A stretch of DNA of 64,000 nucleotides, taken from Pseudomonadota bacterium (lineage in GTDB: Bacteria; Pseudomonadota; Gammaproteobacteria; Competibacterales; Competibacteraceae). Both the position numbers and the translations under genes were made by a program. Under the pieces are notes generated by a model. The model was not told the DNA's origin and did not search any database. It saw nothing but the letters and a program-made list of their open reading frames with translations. Positions 38,871 to 48,339 of this stretch are shown here, in pieces; the stretch's first letter is position 1, and the number at the start of each line of letters is the position of its first letter. The stretch spans positions 1-64,000 of the forward strand of contig JAKLIY010000008.1 of NCBI GenBank assembly GCA_022709365.1, in the 5' to 3' direction.

Positions 38871-40235
38871 TCAACGCCGCCGCGCGTTCAATCGGAGGCC
38901 GTATTTGGGCCGCAAGATCAAGGCCGGTTCGGGGACCACCCGCGCGTCGGGCGCCAGCGTCAGGTGAAAGTTTTTGAGCACCCGCGCCACGATGACCACC
39001 ATCTCCAGCAGGGCGAGGTGCATCCCCAAGCAAAGGCGGGGGCCGCCGCCGAACGGGAAGTAGGCGTGGCGGGGTCGGGTGTCCGACCGGTCGGGCGCGA
39101 ACCGACTCGGGTCGAACCGGTCGGGTACGTCCCAATAAGCCGGGTGTCGGTGCATCACGTAAGGACTCAGGATGACCAGCGAGTCCTTGGGCATCACGAA
39201 GCCTCCAAGGGGTTCATCGGCCATCGGCGTGCGCGATACCATGAAAATCGGCGGCATCAAACGCATGGATTCGTCGATGGCTTGACGGGTATAGACCAAT
39301 TGGTCGTATTGTTCGGCCGTGCCGGGGGCATCGCTCAAAACCCGGTCGCTCTCGGCGCGAACTTGTTCCGCGTGGTCCGGGTGCGACGCCAAAAAATAAA
39401 ACGTCCAGGCCAATGCCTGGGCCGTGGTTTCATGACCGGCGAGAAACAGGTTGACCAGTTCGTCTCGCAGCTCGGCGGCTTGCATTCCGTCGCCGATTTC
39501 CCGGTCGCGCGCCGCTTGGAACACCATCAGCAGCGCATCGCCGTCCCCCGAATCCCGGTGCCGCGCGGATTGATCGAGCAGGCTCGCCACCGTGTCTTTC
39601 ACGCGACAAACCGCGCCGTGAAACCGCCGATTGGCGGGCGAGGGCAGGCGGTTGAGCAGACCGCCGAAGAGCGGTTGTTGGATGATCTGACGCATCAAAT
39701 GCGTGTTGATGTCCTTTACGGCGTCGGCGATCATCGACGTCGCGGCGTAATCGACGCCGCGCCCGAACAGGATGCGGACGATGATGGCTTGGACCAGATT
39801 CAGCATTTCGCCGGCCATTTCGACCGGCCGCCCGTCGGTCGTCGCGGGTTCCCAAGCGTCCATTGAGGCGTCGGTTTGCGCCTCAATGATGTCGAGCCAC
39901 GCGCCCACGCGGTTTTTCCGCAAGGCCGGCTGCATCAATCGGCGTTGCCGCCGCCAGGCGTCGCCGTTGCGGGTGACCAGGCCATCGCCCAGCGCCGCGC
40001 TCAAAAGCCGGTAAAACTTTCCCTTGTAGTACCGTTCGGTGTCCGCTTGATAAACCTGACCGATGGCGTCGGGCCGGCTGATCAGGTGGCACGTTTCGCG
40101 GCCTCCCCGAAAGCGGGCGATGTCGCCGTAGCGGGCCGCCGTGGTCGTGAAAAAACCGAGCGTGTCCCGGATCACGGCGGGCAACACGCCGACGCCCGGC
40201 CAACCGGCCGGGCCGGGAGCGATGTGGGTTTCCAT
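38871..40235 (-). CDS. cytochrome P450
   Basis: The 454-residue protein has the P450 landmarks: I-helix LFLAGHETTAQALAWTFYFL, K-helix QAIDESMRLMPPIFMVSRTP (ExxR), DRFDPSRF, and heme loop YFPFGGGPRLCLGMHLALLE with the proximal cysteine. The N-terminus has no membrane anchor, so it is a soluble bacterial class I-like enzyme needing external ferredoxin and reductase, which are not encoded nearby. It is separated by only 11 bp from the TonB-dependent receptor upstream, implying that the receptor imports the substrate. AAGGAG lies before ATG 40235. Confidence 0.9.
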   Translation of the reverse strand: METHIAPGPAGWPGVGVLPAVIRDTLGFFTTTAARYGDIARFRGGRETCHLISRPDAIGQVYQADTERYYKGKFYRLLSAALGDGLVTRNGDAWRRQRRLMQPALRKNRVGAWLDIIEAQTDASMDAWEPATTDGRPVEMAGEMLNLVQAIIVRILFGRGVDYAATSMIADAVKDINTHLMRQIIQQPLFGGLLNRLPSPANRRFHGAVCRVKDTVASLLDQSARHRDSGDGDALLMVFQAARDREIGDGMQAAELRDELVNLFLAGHETTAQALAWTFYFLASHPDHAEQVRAESDRVLSDAPGTAEQYDQLVYTRQAIDESMRLMPPIFMVSRTPMADEPLGGFVMPKDSLVILSPYVMHRHPAYWDVPDRFDPSRFAPDRSDTRPRHAYFPFGGGPRLCLGMHLALLEMVVIVARVLKNFHLTLAPDARVVPEPALILRPKYGLRLNARRR

Positions 40236-40246
40236 CAGATTTCTCC

Positions 40247-42310
40247 TTAAAAACGATAGCGGATTTGCGCCATTACGTTGCGGCCCGGCAAGGGTACGCC
40301 ATCCGGCAATGCCCGCGAGAACAGGGAGGGTTCGTTCGCCTCGACGTCGAACAGGTTGTTCACGAGCAGGGTGAAATCCATGTGATCGGCCACATCGGTA
40401 CGACGCAGGGCCAGATCGGCGAGGGCGTGGTCGAAGGGATCGAAAATCCATTTCACCCGTGCGTTGAGCTGCCAGTGGGGTTGAAAGCGCCAGTTGACCT
40501 CGCCGTAGACTTGCCGCGCGGGCGCGAGGGTTTCCCGGGCGCCCGTCTCCTGGTCCCGGCTTTGCTGGTAGGCGTAGTTGAATTTGAGGCGAAGGCCGGG
40601 CGTGGGATCGTACCACGCCTCGAATTCGAAACCGCGACCGCGCGTGCCCTCGACGTTGCGATTGGTGGAGGGACTGGCGAAAGCGAGCGGATCGGTCGGT
40701 TCGATCGCGATCAGGTCGTCCGTTTCGTACCCGAACACGTTGAGGCTGGTCGTCAGAGGGTAGGGCGTCCAGCTTTTCAACGCCACGAACTCCAACATGT
40801 CGATCGTCTCGGGCCGAATGTCGCGATTGCCCACTAGGATGAAGGGGCTGTTGCCGTAGAGATCGAAGAACGCCGGCGCCCGGAAGGCGCGTCCGTACAG
40901 CGCTTTGAAAATCAAATCCGGCGCGGTGTTCCAGACCAGGGCCAACCGCGGGTTGACCGTCGTGCCGAAGTCCGAATAGCGATCGACGCGCACGCCGGCC
41001 GTCAAATGCCAGTCCGGCGCCAGATGCCATTCGTCTTGCGCGAAACCGTATATATTGGTTCGATCCGCGTCGGGCAACGCCTTGTCGATACCCAGCTCGC
41101 GGGTATCCGCGAACCGGCCCGCCGGAATGATCGGGCCGGCGGGCGTCGCGAGGTAGTTCACCTTTTCCTCGGTGGCGTTCGCGGTGTAATTGACGCCCGC
41201 GCCGAAGCGTAGCCGGTGGCCGGAGAACCCATCGTGGCGGATCGTGCCGCCGAACCGGAATTGATCGACGGCATAGGTGAAGGCATTGCGAACGCCATCC
41301 GGGAACAGGCCGCGTAGCGTGCCGGGGGGCAGGATGGTGACGTTCCCCTCGGTGACCGTGCGGAGATAGCTGGCTTGGATGTCGCCCTCCCACGGTTTCG
41401 GCAGGGACGGATAGTAGGTGAAATCCGCGTTGAACAAATTCACGTCCACCGCGCCGCTCGGGTCGAGGGCCAGCCCGAGACCCGCGCCGGTGCCCACGTC
41501 GTGAAACCCCTGATAGCCCGCCCGGAAGCGCCAGTGGTTCGGCCGCGCGAGGTCGATCCGGGCATTGAAATCGTCTCGTCCGGTATGGAGCGGTCCCGGC
41601 GCCAGGGATGCCGACGTTCCCAGCAAGGCGTCGATTCGGGATTGTTGATCGGCCCGAACCGTGCCTGAATAGCCATCGGTTGTCGTGGCCTCCAGCGCCA
41701 GCGCGACCTCTAAATCTTGGCTTTGCTCATCCTCTTGGTTTCGTTTGCCGTACAGCGCCCAAACGCCCGCCGTATCGAACGACCCGCCGAGGAGACCCAC
41801 TTCGGCGCCGCGAATGTCTTGGACGGTTTTGGTGGTGATGTTGATGACGCCGGCAAACGCATCCGCGCCGTACAGGGCGGAACCCGGTCCGCGCATGATC
41901 TCGATCCGGGCGATGTTGTGGACTGGCATGCGCCACGCCTGGGGCCGACCGCCGTTGGCGGCATCATTGACCGGAATCCCGTTGATCAAGACCAGCACTT
42001 GGACGTTAAACGGGTGAAAAAATCCTCGAATCACGAAAATGTCGCTGACCGCGCGCTCCGTGCCGACATGCAAGCCCGGCACGGTTTCCAACACCTCGGC
42101 CAGCGTGGTGGCCCCGAGGCGTTCGATGTCCTCGGACGTGATCACGGTGGCGACCGCCGGGGCGGTCGCTAGGGGCTGAGTCGTGCCGGTCGCGAGGCTG
42201 ATCATGTCCTCATCTTCCCCATAAAACTGGGAAACGTCTTCTTTCGCGAAGACCGGGGTTGCAACCAAGAACGAAACGATCGTAGCGTGTCGGGCAACAT
42301 TAACGCGCAT
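40247..42310 (-). CDS. TonB-dependent outer-membrane receptor
   Basis: The 687-residue protein has a signal peptide (TIVSFLVATPVFA) and a plug domain (ATVITSEDIERLGATTLAEV, LETVPGLHVGTE, RIEIMRGPGSALYGADAFAG, VINITTKT). A 22-strand barrel region follows, ending with the aromatic terminal strand RNVMAQIRYRF. Such receptors import siderophores, cobalamin, nickel or carbohydrates using TonB energy. A DQEW-like TonB box is not obvious. It is probably cotranscribed with the P450 gene. A leader of about 125 bp separates it from the response regulator gene upstream. Confidence 0.9.
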   Translation of the reverse strand: MRVNVARHATIVSFLVATPVFAKEDVSQFYGEDEDMISLATGTTQPLATAPAVATVITSEDIERLGATTLAEVLETVPGLHVGTERAVSDIFVIRGFFHPFNVQVLVLINGIPVNDAANGGRPQAWRMPVHNIARIEIMRGPGSALYGADAFAGVINITTKTVQDIRGAEVGLLGGSFDTAGVWALYGKRNQEDEQSQDLEVALALEATTTDGYSGTVRADQQSRIDALLGTSASLAPGPLHTGRDDFNARIDLARPNHWRFRAGYQGFHDVGTGAGLGLALDPSGAVDVNLFNADFTYYPSLPKPWEGDIQASYLRTVTEGNVTILPPGTLRGLFPDGVRNAFTYAVDQFRFGGTIRHDGFSGHRLRFGAGVNYTANATEEKVNYLATPAGPIIPAGRFADTRELGIDKALPDADRTNIYGFAQDEWHLAPDWHLTAGVRVDRYSDFGTTVNPRLALVWNTAPDLIFKALYGRAFRAPAFFDLYGNSPFILVGNRDIRPETIDMLEFVALKSWTPYPLTTSLNVFGYETDDLIAIEPTDPLAFASPSTNRNVEGTRGRGFEFEAWYDPTPGLRLKFNYAYQQSRDQETGARETLAPARQVYGEVNWRFQPHWQLNARVKWIFDPFDHALADLALRRTDVADHMDFTLLVNNLFDVEANEPSLFSRALPDGVPLPGRNVMAQIRYRF

Positions 42311-42436
42311 TGAGATGACCTACCTGTTATCGAACGCCAACAAAAACGAATAAATTGAAATATTTCTGATGTGGCACCCGCTAAAATTTCAAAATAACTG
42401 GCGTGCTTAAATTTGAACCGCACAATTTCTGAGCGA

Positions 42437-43393
42437 TCACTCGAATTCGGTCAACAATCGGGCCCACCCATCGTCGCCGATCGGTTCGCCCGATCGTGTG
42501 GCGATCACTCGCTTGAGATGCTGGGACGCCATGCCGGCTTGACCCGATTCCAATAGAAAATCGGCGGCTTGCACGCGCTGGTTGATGGCCCGATCACGCT
42601 CTTGCTGGCGGTCCTGTAACGCCCGCTGGCTCAAATAAGCGCCGTAGTGCAAAACCTGCTCGCAAAAGGCCGGTAATTGGTGGAGATCGATGGGTTTCGA
42701 TAAAAAGGCCGCCGCACCGGCCAACATCGCGTTCTGGTGGGTTTTCCGCTCCGAACGGGCGGTAAGGATGGCGACGAGCTGGTGGGGTTTTTCGGCGATG
42801 ATTCGTCGGAGAACTTCCGATCCGTTCGTGTCCGGCAACATCAAGTCGAGCAGGACGAGATCGTGCTGCTGGGTTCGCCACGCCGCCAGTCCCTCCTGGC
42901 CCGTCAATGCGATTTCAACTTCAAAATTGATCTTCAAATTCAATTCGATGAGTCGGGCCGTGCCCGGGTGATCTTCAATGATTAAGACCGTGGGCTTTTG
43001 GGGTCCGTTGAGGCAGGCGGCCACGGCGTTCGGCAGTTGTGCGAAGTCGTCCAGCGCCAGCAAACGGGCCTGATGTTCGTGCGCCAGGGGTTCGGCCAAG
43101 GGCATTTGCTGGGCGTCGCAGACGACCAGCACGGGCAGTTGGGGCGAACAGAACGCACTGCTTTTGACCATCCGTAGGAGCTGCCAGCAGTTCAGGTCCG
43201 GCAATTCCAGGGGAACGATCAACAGATGATAGCGGTCGCGCAGCAATCGGTTGAGGGTGTTCCGTCCGGTGTCGGCGACGGCGATTTGATGATAACCGAC
43301 TTCTTTCAGCGTCTTCCTGAGCGCGACCCGCAGCGGGTCTTCGTGGTGCGCCACCAGAATGGAATGGCGTTGGTCGTGTGGCTTCAAGGTCAT
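42437..43393 (-). CDS. response regulator with two receiver-like domains
   Basis: The 318-residue protein has a degenerate receiver at residues about 10-125, in which the phosphoacceptor position of LLIVPLELPD is Pro61. A canonical receiver follows at about 135-250, with IIEDHPGTA, the phosphoacceptor Asp183 in DLVLLDLMLPDTNG, and Lys in FLSKPIDLHQLP. A short helical C-terminal tail follows without a DNA-binding output domain. It is probably the partner of the histidine kinase at 37266. ATG 43393 was chosen because GGGAGAGG precedes it; a longer in-frame start is at 43417. Confidence 0.85.
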   Translation of the reverse strand: MTLKPHDQRHSILVAHHEDPLRVALRKTLKEVGYHQIAVADTGRNTLNRLLRDRYHLLIVPLELPDLNCWQLLRMVKSSAFCSPQLPVLVVCDAQQMPLAEPLAHEHQARLLALDDFAQLPNAVAACLNGPQKPTVLIIEDHPGTARLIELNLKINFEVEIALTGQEGLAAWRTQQHDLVLLDLMLPDTNGSEVLRRIIAEKPHQLVAILTARSERKTHQNAMLAGAAAFLSKPIDLHQLPAFCEQVLHYGAYLSQRALQDRQQERDRAINQRVQAADFLLESGQAGMASQHLKRVIATRSGEPIGDDGWARLLTEFE

Positions 43394-43857
43394 TGGTCGC
43401 CTCTCCCGCGCACTCAACGGATCAACCGAATGGAATCATGGCGGAAACCTGATCTTTTGAACGAGCGGGCCGATCGGTCGGTTGGATCACCGCTTTTCTC
43501 CCGCCCTGGGGTCGGTGACTGCGCGGCTCCACCCTGGATGGATGTTCTGTACTCTCTTCACGTCATCGTGCGTCTCCCGCTAAGGCGGGACGCCGCCCGA
43601 GCGTTTCCCTGCGCCCTCGCCCACATTATAGCCGGCCCCCGCCTGTGCTACGTTTTCGTCATCGCGATCCAGCGGCCCGCGCCCCGAGCGGGCGCCGCCG
43701 GCGATGCGGTAGGCCGGGTCCCCAGGAGCGGTCACGCTGAACCGTTCGGCGGTCTCTGGCCTCAACGGGATCCCGCCCGCGCCCTTCGGGCTGCGCGCGT
43801 TTTTTCGGCCCGCGGATTCGGCCAGGGAGGACCGTCTTTACCCGCAGCGCCCCGCGT
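43394..43857 (-). promoter_or_regulatory. leader region of the response regulator gene with TATAAT box
   Basis: On the minus strand a TATAAT (43625-43630) lies about 230 bp before ATG 43393 without a good -35 box, which would fit an activated promoter. The transcript would start with a long leader containing a dyad GCGTC-CCGC/GCGG-GACGC around 43570-43595. No coding frame is convincing in this 464-bp gap. Confidence 0.4.
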
Positions 43858-44454
43858 TCAGGGCCAGCGTCGGCTCGTAAAGATGTCGTCGATGCCCCGG
43901 GCTTGGCCTTCCCGATCGATGAGTTCGCAATAGCGCACGAGCACGCGATCGGGATCGTCGCGTTCGGCCAGCAGCGTCAGCAGATGATGGACCAGCGCCA
44001 TGATTTTCCGGGCGGGGACCGTGCGGCCGGTGCTCCAGGTGGTGGCCGTTTGACTGTTGCGGCCTAACATCAGGGCCACCAAGCCGGCGGTCGCCGGCAT
44101 GGGCCACGGCGTTTCGGGGTGGTCGCGCCGGACCCGCTTGACCGTCTGCACCAGTTCCATCACCTCCGGTTCGGGATCGACCAATTCCGGATACTCGTCG
44201 AGCAAGCGCACATGCAGGCACAAGCCCGGATCGGCCAGCGGTTCGGCGGGGTTCACGGTGATCAGGTAATGCTCCTTCATGCTGATGCCCAGCAGCGCGT
44301 GGTAATCGGCTAACTCAAGTCCCACTTTCTGCTGGAGCTTCAAATACTGGTCGCCGGTGACCGGACCGGCGTCAGTCACTCGCACGTTCGGATCTTTTCT
44401 GCCTTTGCGTTTTTTCACGGGGGTCGATGCAGTGGGGGAAAATTTCTTGTTCAT
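43858..44454 (-). CDS. hypothetical protein, 198 aa
   Basis: The protein begins with a basic tail (MNKKFSPTASTPVKKRKGRK). A probable helix-turn-helix-like core follows (GDQYLKLQQKVGLELADYHA, LLGISMKEHYLITVNPAEPL), then LVALMLGRNSQTATTWSTGR and VPARKIMALVHHLLTLLAER. The segment 'LGRNSQTATTWSTGRTVP' recalls HTH recognition regions, so a DNA-binding regulator is possible but not established. It lies between the sensory island and the transfer operon on the opposite strand. Confidence 0.6.
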   Translation of the reverse strand: MNKKFSPTASTPVKKRKGRKDPNVRVTDAGPVTGDQYLKLQQKVGLELADYHALLGISMKEHYLITVNPAEPLADPGLCLHVRLLDEYPELVDPEPEVMELVQTVKRVRRDHPETPWPMPATAGLVALMLGRNSQTATTWSTGRTVPARKIMALVHHLLTLLAERDDPDRVLVRYCELIDREGQARGIDDIFTSRRWP

Positions 44455-45165
44455 TTAAACATATTTTTGCATACCTTTTATAGAGCCTTATCGGATTTTC
44501 TGGGGTGAAAGCCCCGACCTCGGGCGGCCGCTGATGCGAGGGTCGCCGTTGCGTCGCCTGGACGAAGGGGCCGGCGGGCGATCGAGCCTACTTCGGCAGA
44601 CCGCCCCGGTGTGCCGACTTCCCGTAGGGAAAAGCGGCTGTTCCCGCGCCGCTTTTCGGGTCGAGTCACCGCCGCGACCTCCTCGATTCCCCGATCGGTG
44701 CGGGGATCGAGCCGCGGCCCGGCGTTTGGACGCGGCCACCTCCCGTTCCGCGCCCGAATCAACGACCCCGCAGCAAGCTGCGGGGAATGGACCCGTAGAG
44801 ATTCAACGGACGGTTCCCACCGGGCGTTTTGCGCAACCACTGCGCCCGGCGGCGGTGGCGGCGCGTCTCCCCTGGGTTCCTCACCCCGTACCCGGTCCAC
44901 CGCACGGGGACTGGCGAACAGCGCGCGCGCGCCGCGCCCCTCTCCCGGCTAGGCGGTGAAGTCACTCTTCAGCAGGTCATGGACTGACCTCGGGATACCG
45001 GAGGGGACGTCCGGCTTGACCCGCCCCGTTCTGCAGGACAGGAGGATTGAAAAATTTTTCGAAAGACTTGCAATATTATTTTTAGTTTGATTAAATAATA
45101 TTCAATAATAAATAAAGTATGACTGAATTTCTCGAAATCCTATGCCAGCGCCGGAGAATTTTTCG
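44455..45165. other. 711-bp region before the transfer operon, no gene; AT-rich inverted repeat at its end
   Basis: The first 550 bp are GC-rich with only low-complexity frames. Near the transfer operon the sequence turns AT-rich, with the palindrome GAAAAATTTTTC (about 45049-45060) and a perfect 10-bp inverted repeat AATATTATTT/AAATAATATT (45072-45102). It could contain the transfer operon's promoter and operator, or oriT; no nic consensus was recognised. Confidence 0.45.
45072..45102. repeat. AT-rich inverted repeat upstream of the transfer operon
   Basis: AATATTATTT and AAATAATATT are perfectly complementary arms separated by 11 bp, about 65 bp before the PilL-like start. It is likely a regulatory site given its position; the binding protein is unknown. 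Confidence 0.6.
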
Positions 45166-45588
45166 ATGACCCCAGCGTCCTTGCTCGGACTCGCCACGAT
45201 GCTGGCGCTGCCCGCCAGCCACGCGGCGGAACCGCTCTACCACGGCTATACCATCATCACTGAGCCACCGGTCACTCTCGACCTCCACCAGACCGTCTAC
45301 CAGCGGATCCAGGGCCGCACCCTTCTGGAGGGCCTGCGGGAAATCCTGCACGACACCGGCTACCAGTTGGCGGACGCGGCGGCGGCCGATCCCGAGATCG
45401 GGCGGCTGTACGCGCAGCCGTACCCCCAGAACCAGCGCGACATCGGGCCGTGCGAGCTGGCGACTGTGCTGGAGCGCTTGGCGGGTCCGGCCTGGCAGTT
45501 AGTGGAGGACCCTCTTAACCGGCGAGTGAGTTTTGAACAGCGGTGGGCGTATCGGCCCGCAGTCCTCTGGGGAGGGAGATCACCATGA
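45166..45588 (+). CDS. PilL-like ICE protein (TIGR03748 family)
   Basis: The 140-residue protein has a signal peptide (TPASLLGLATMLALPASHA) and the domain of the conjugative-region PilL family: LYHGYTIITEPPVTLDLHQT, GRTLLEGLREILHDTGYQLA and IGPCELATVLERLAGPAWQL. It is the first gene of the transfer operon and is exported, probably to the periplasm. ATG 45166 has GGAG 10 bp upstream; the in-frame ATG at 45142 has none. The stop overlaps the next start (ATGA). Confidence 0.75.
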   Translation: MTPASLLGLATMLALPASHAAEPLYHGYTIITEPPVTLDLHQTVYQRIQGRTLLEGLREILHDTGYQLADAAAADPEIGRLYAQPYPQNQRDIGPCELATVLERLAGPAWQLVEDPLNRRVSFEQRWAYRPAVLWGGRSP

Positions 45589-45803
45589 GGACCGTTAGCG
45601 CGCTCCTGATCACGGTGCTCGCCGGGTGTCAAACCCCCCCGGCGGCGGTGGAACCCGCGCTCTACCCGCAGCGCGACCTCACGGTCGCTTGGTCAGAACG
45701 CCACTACTGGCGTCTGCCGGAAGGATACCTGGCGCCGATCCCGACGCCGGTGGTGACGGTTTCCTCGGATTCGATTGAAAAATTCAGGGTGGACGCCCGG
45801 TGA
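45585..45803 (+). CDS. small ICE lipoprotein, 72 aa
   Basis: The product begins MRTVSALLITVLAGCQTPPA, with lipobox LAGC. The mature part (RDLTVAWSERHYWRLPEGYL) has no recognised domain. GGAGG precedes the ATG, and both ends overlap neighbouring genes by 4 bp. It is probably an outer-membrane lipoprotein assisting PilL or the transglycosylases. Confidence 0.7.
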   Translation: MRTVSALLITVLAGCQTPPAAVEPALYPQRDLTVAWSERHYWRLPEGYLAPIPTPVVTVSSDSIEKFRVDAR

Positions 45804-46669
45804 ACGAAAGGCGCGCATCCTCTCGCCCGACCTGGTGGTCGTTGACGCTGTGCATGGGATTAACCGCCCTGGGTTCGAGCCGTGCGCCGGCGCAAGCCGC
45901 CGCCATTACCGCGACCCCCGTTGAACATACCCGCTTTGAGGAAGTGAGCGACGAAGCCTTCGCCAGGCACTGGAGCCTGACCGCAGAAGACGTGACGAAG
46001 TATCGGGAGTACATGAACGTCGAGGGGCGTTATTTCTATGCCCACCTCGATCCGGTGATGGTGCTCGGCATCATCGAAACCGATCCGGTCAAGCGGGGCC
46101 GATATGCTGAGCAATACCTGAAAGCCGAGCGCCGGCGCGTCAGCGATCAAACCGGCTTCGCTTCATTGGTCGCGGCGACGCAACTGAAATGGTTTGGCCT
46201 GGAAGCCTTGTTTGATTTTTCCAAGCTGCCGCAAGCAGCCAACAGTCCGGGCTATTGGCGCGCGCGCGCCGACCGGCTAGGTCTGGCGACGCCCCCCGCA
46301 TTCTCACCGCTCCCGGAGAACCCAGCCCAGAGAGACCCGGCGACTACGGTTCCGCCGGTGACTCCCCAAGCCGGGGATACCGTCGATTTATTAATCGACG
46401 CGGATTGCCAGGAAGCCTGTTACCAGAAGTTAAACCAGGTCTTGAAAACGCCGGGAGTGCGCGTCCAGTTGTACGGACGCGGATTTAAGGACACCCAGGG
46501 ATTGCTGGCTTGGATGGAAAAATGGCCGGTCCCGGCGGAAACGCGCGCCGACGCAGTGGCCCGCGTCGCGCCCCGTCGTTTTGACCCGGTGATCTTCGGC
46601 GGATTGGGCAACGGGAAAAGTCCCGTGGCGCTGCTGCGTCGCCAGGGCGCGGTGCGGGCGAAACTGTGA
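45800..46669 (+). CDS. ICE protein, PFL_4693 family (TIGR03759)
   Basis: The 289-residue exported protein (signal near WSLTLCMGLTALGSSRAPAQ) contains ARHWSLTAEDVTKYREYMNV, HLDPVMVLGIIETDPVKRGR, YAEQYLKAERRRVSDQTGFA and VDLLIDADCQEACYQKLNQV. This pattern is that of the TIGR03759 family in PFGI-1-type elements. The C-terminus has a thioredoxin-like look (DCQEAC). It starts with GTG overlapping the upstream stop. It is periplasmic, with an unknown role in transfer. Confidence 0.8.
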   Translation: MNERRASSRPTWWSLTLCMGLTALGSSRAPAQAAAITATPVEHTRFEEVSDEAFARHWSLTAEDVTKYREYMNVEGRYFYAHLDPVMVLGIIETDPVKRGRYAEQYLKAERRRVSDQTGFASLVAATQLKWFGLEALFDFSKLPQAANSPGYWRARADRLGLATPPAFSPLPENPAQRDPATTVPPVTPQAGDTVDLLIDADCQEACYQKLNQVLKTPGVRVQLYGRGFKDTQGLLAWMEKWPVPAETRADAVARVAPRRFDPVIFGGLGNGKSPVALLRRQGAVRAKL

Positions 46670-46672
46670 CCG

Positions 46673-47419
46673 ATGAGGGGCCGGGTTCTGATGTTTTTAC
46701 TCACCGCGTTTCTCGCTGCGTGCTCGGATAAACCTGAACCCTCGGGCCGATCCGCGCTGGGGCCGGTCCATGAAGGAGCCTTGGCGGACTTACAACATCC
46801 CTGGTCTCCACCGGAAATTGCGGAGGCCAGAAACCTGACGACGCTTGAACCCGACGTCACGCCCGCGCTGGTCAAAATGCCTAAGGGGGCTTACGTGACC
46901 CTTCTGAAACCCCTCATTGACGCCCTTGCGTTGAGCGAGGGCATTGATCCGGCGCTGGTTCATGCCGTGATCAGCGTCGAGTCCGCTTACAACCCCTACG
47001 CGGGATCGCCTAAAAACGCGGTCGGACTCATGCAACTGATTCCAGCCACCGCGCAACGCTTCGGACTGCTCGCCGGCGACCGTACCGATCCGGTCAAAAA
47101 TGTGCGCGCCGGCATCCGTTATCTCAAATGGCTGCGCAACTACTTAGGCCACTGGACGCTGGCCATCGCCGCTTATAACGCCGGTGAAGGCGCGGTCCTC
47201 AAGTATGGTCGCCAGATTCCGCCTTACCGGGAAACCCAAGCCTATGTGCGCCGGGTTTTCGGCTTTTACTCCCTTTATCGACAACAGCAAAACCGCGCGC
47301 TGCAACTCCACCCCTGGCTGACGCTCGCCGATGAGCAGCGGCAGGCGCAGCGGTCTGGCGCGCTCACCGCGCAGGATCCGCGGGAACGCTCCCGCGAACC
47401 GACCACGGTAGGGCAATAG
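46673..47419 (+). CDS. lytic transglycosylase (SLT domain), lipoprotein
   Basis: The 248-residue protein begins with a lipoprotein signal ([15 protein letters not shown]). It has an SLT domain with the catalytic Glu in [20 protein letters not shown], then [30 protein letters not shown] and [17 protein letters not shown]. It cleaves peptidoglycan so that the transfer apparatus can cross the wall. It is one of two consecutive SLT enzymes in the operon. Confidence 0.9.
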   Translation: MRGRVLMFLLTAFLAACSDKPEPSGRSALGPVHEGALADLQHPWSPPEIAEARNLTTLEPDVTPALVKMPKGAYVTLLKPLIDALALSEGIDPALVHAVISVESAYNPYAGSPKNAVGLMQLIPATAQRFGLLAGDRTDPVKNVRAGIRYLKWLRNYLGHWTLAIAAYNAGEGAVLKYGRQIPPYRETQAYVRRVFGFYSLYRQQQNRALQLHPWLTLADEQRQAQRSGALTAQDPRERSREPTTVGQ

Positions 47420-47421
47420 CC

Positions 47422-48339
47422 ATGCGCCTACCCGCTCTCTTTTCCTCCGGGTTCCGTCCCTCCGCCGGGAGGGTCGGTTTTTTGATGCTGAGCCTCGGCC
47501 TGGGCGCATCGGCTTTGGCGGAAACACCTTTTTTATACCAACAGATTGCCGCCAAATATCAACTTTCAGCCGATGCGCTCTACGGCCTGGCGTTGCAATG
47601 CTCGGGTCGGCCATCGCGCTACGCTCAAGCGCCCCTGCCGTGGCCTTGGACCGTGCGGCTGTGCGTGGGGGATCGCTGCGAGACCGTCTATCCCGAAAAC
47701 CGCGAGGCCATGGCGGCGGTGTTGGAGACGGGACGGGCGGCGGGCGTGACGCTCTATGTGGGTCCCGTGGGCTGGCGTTGGGACGCGGATTCCGTGGTGC
47801 CGCTGTGGGCGGCGACCTCCCCGCGCGTCACGCTCAATGAAGCGGCCCGGCAGTGGGCGCAAGCCATCACCGGCTCGTCCAGAACGCCTCCCTTACCCGA
47901 ATCGGCGGTGGCCCGTGACCGGATGGCCCAATGGTCGCCTCTGATCGAGCGAGTCGCTCGCGAAGAGGGCCTGAATCCGGCGCTGATTCACGCCATGGTG
48001 CAGACCGAATCCTCCCACCAGCCGGACGCTGTCTCACCCAAGGGCGCGGTGGGCCTGATGCAACTGATGCCGGAGACCGCCGAGCGGTTCGGCTTACCCC
48101 GTGACGCGCGTCATCAACCGGAACCCAATTTACGGGCCGGTATGCGTTACCTGAAATGGCTCTTGAATTATTTCGACCAGGATCTGGCGCTGGCGCTGGC
48201 CGCCTACAACGCGGGCGAAGGCGCGGTGGATCGTTACGGTCGCCGGATTCCGCCCTATCCCGAAACCGAAAACTACGTGCGCCAAATTACCCATCGCCTG
48301 GCGCGTCTCTCATTGAGTCCGGGAGTGCCAAGGTCATGA
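47422..48339 (+). CDS. second lytic transglycosylase (SLT domain)
   Basis: The 305-residue protein has a signal peptide and an N-terminal region of about 170 residues found in ICE-type transglycosylases (LYQQIAAKYQLSADALYGLA, VCVGD-type cysteine segment). The C-terminal SLT domain has HAMVQTESSHQPDAVSPKGA, VGLMQLMPETAERFG and [16 protein letters not shown]. It is 2 bp after the first SLT gene and 4 bp overlapped with the next one. Two different enzymes may act at different assembly steps. Confidence 0.9.
   Translation: MRLPALFSSGFRPSAGRVGFLMLSLGLGASALAETPFLYQQIAAKYQLSADALYGLALQCSGRPSRYAQAPLPWPWTVRLCVGDRCETVYPENREAMAAVLETGRAAGVTLYVGPVGWRWDADSVVPLWAATSPRVTLNEAARQWAQAITGSSRTPPLPESAVARDRMAQWSPLIERVAREEGLNPALIHAMVQTESSHQPDAVSPKGAVGLMQLMPETAERFGLPRDARHQPEPNLRAGMRYLKWLLNYFDQDLALALAAYNAGEGAVDRYGRRIPPYPETENYVRQITHRLARLSLSPGVPRS

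Noticed and set aside
38871..41393. Very long minus-strand frame of 840 codons including the P450
   Set aside because: Only the part from ATG 40235 is P450; the upstream portion is the out-of-frame shadow of the TonB-receptor gene. It is not a fusion.
44534..44959. Plus-strand frame of 141 codons before the transfer operon
   Set aside because: Arg/Pro-rich in all overlapping frames with no ribosome-binding site; probably noncoding.
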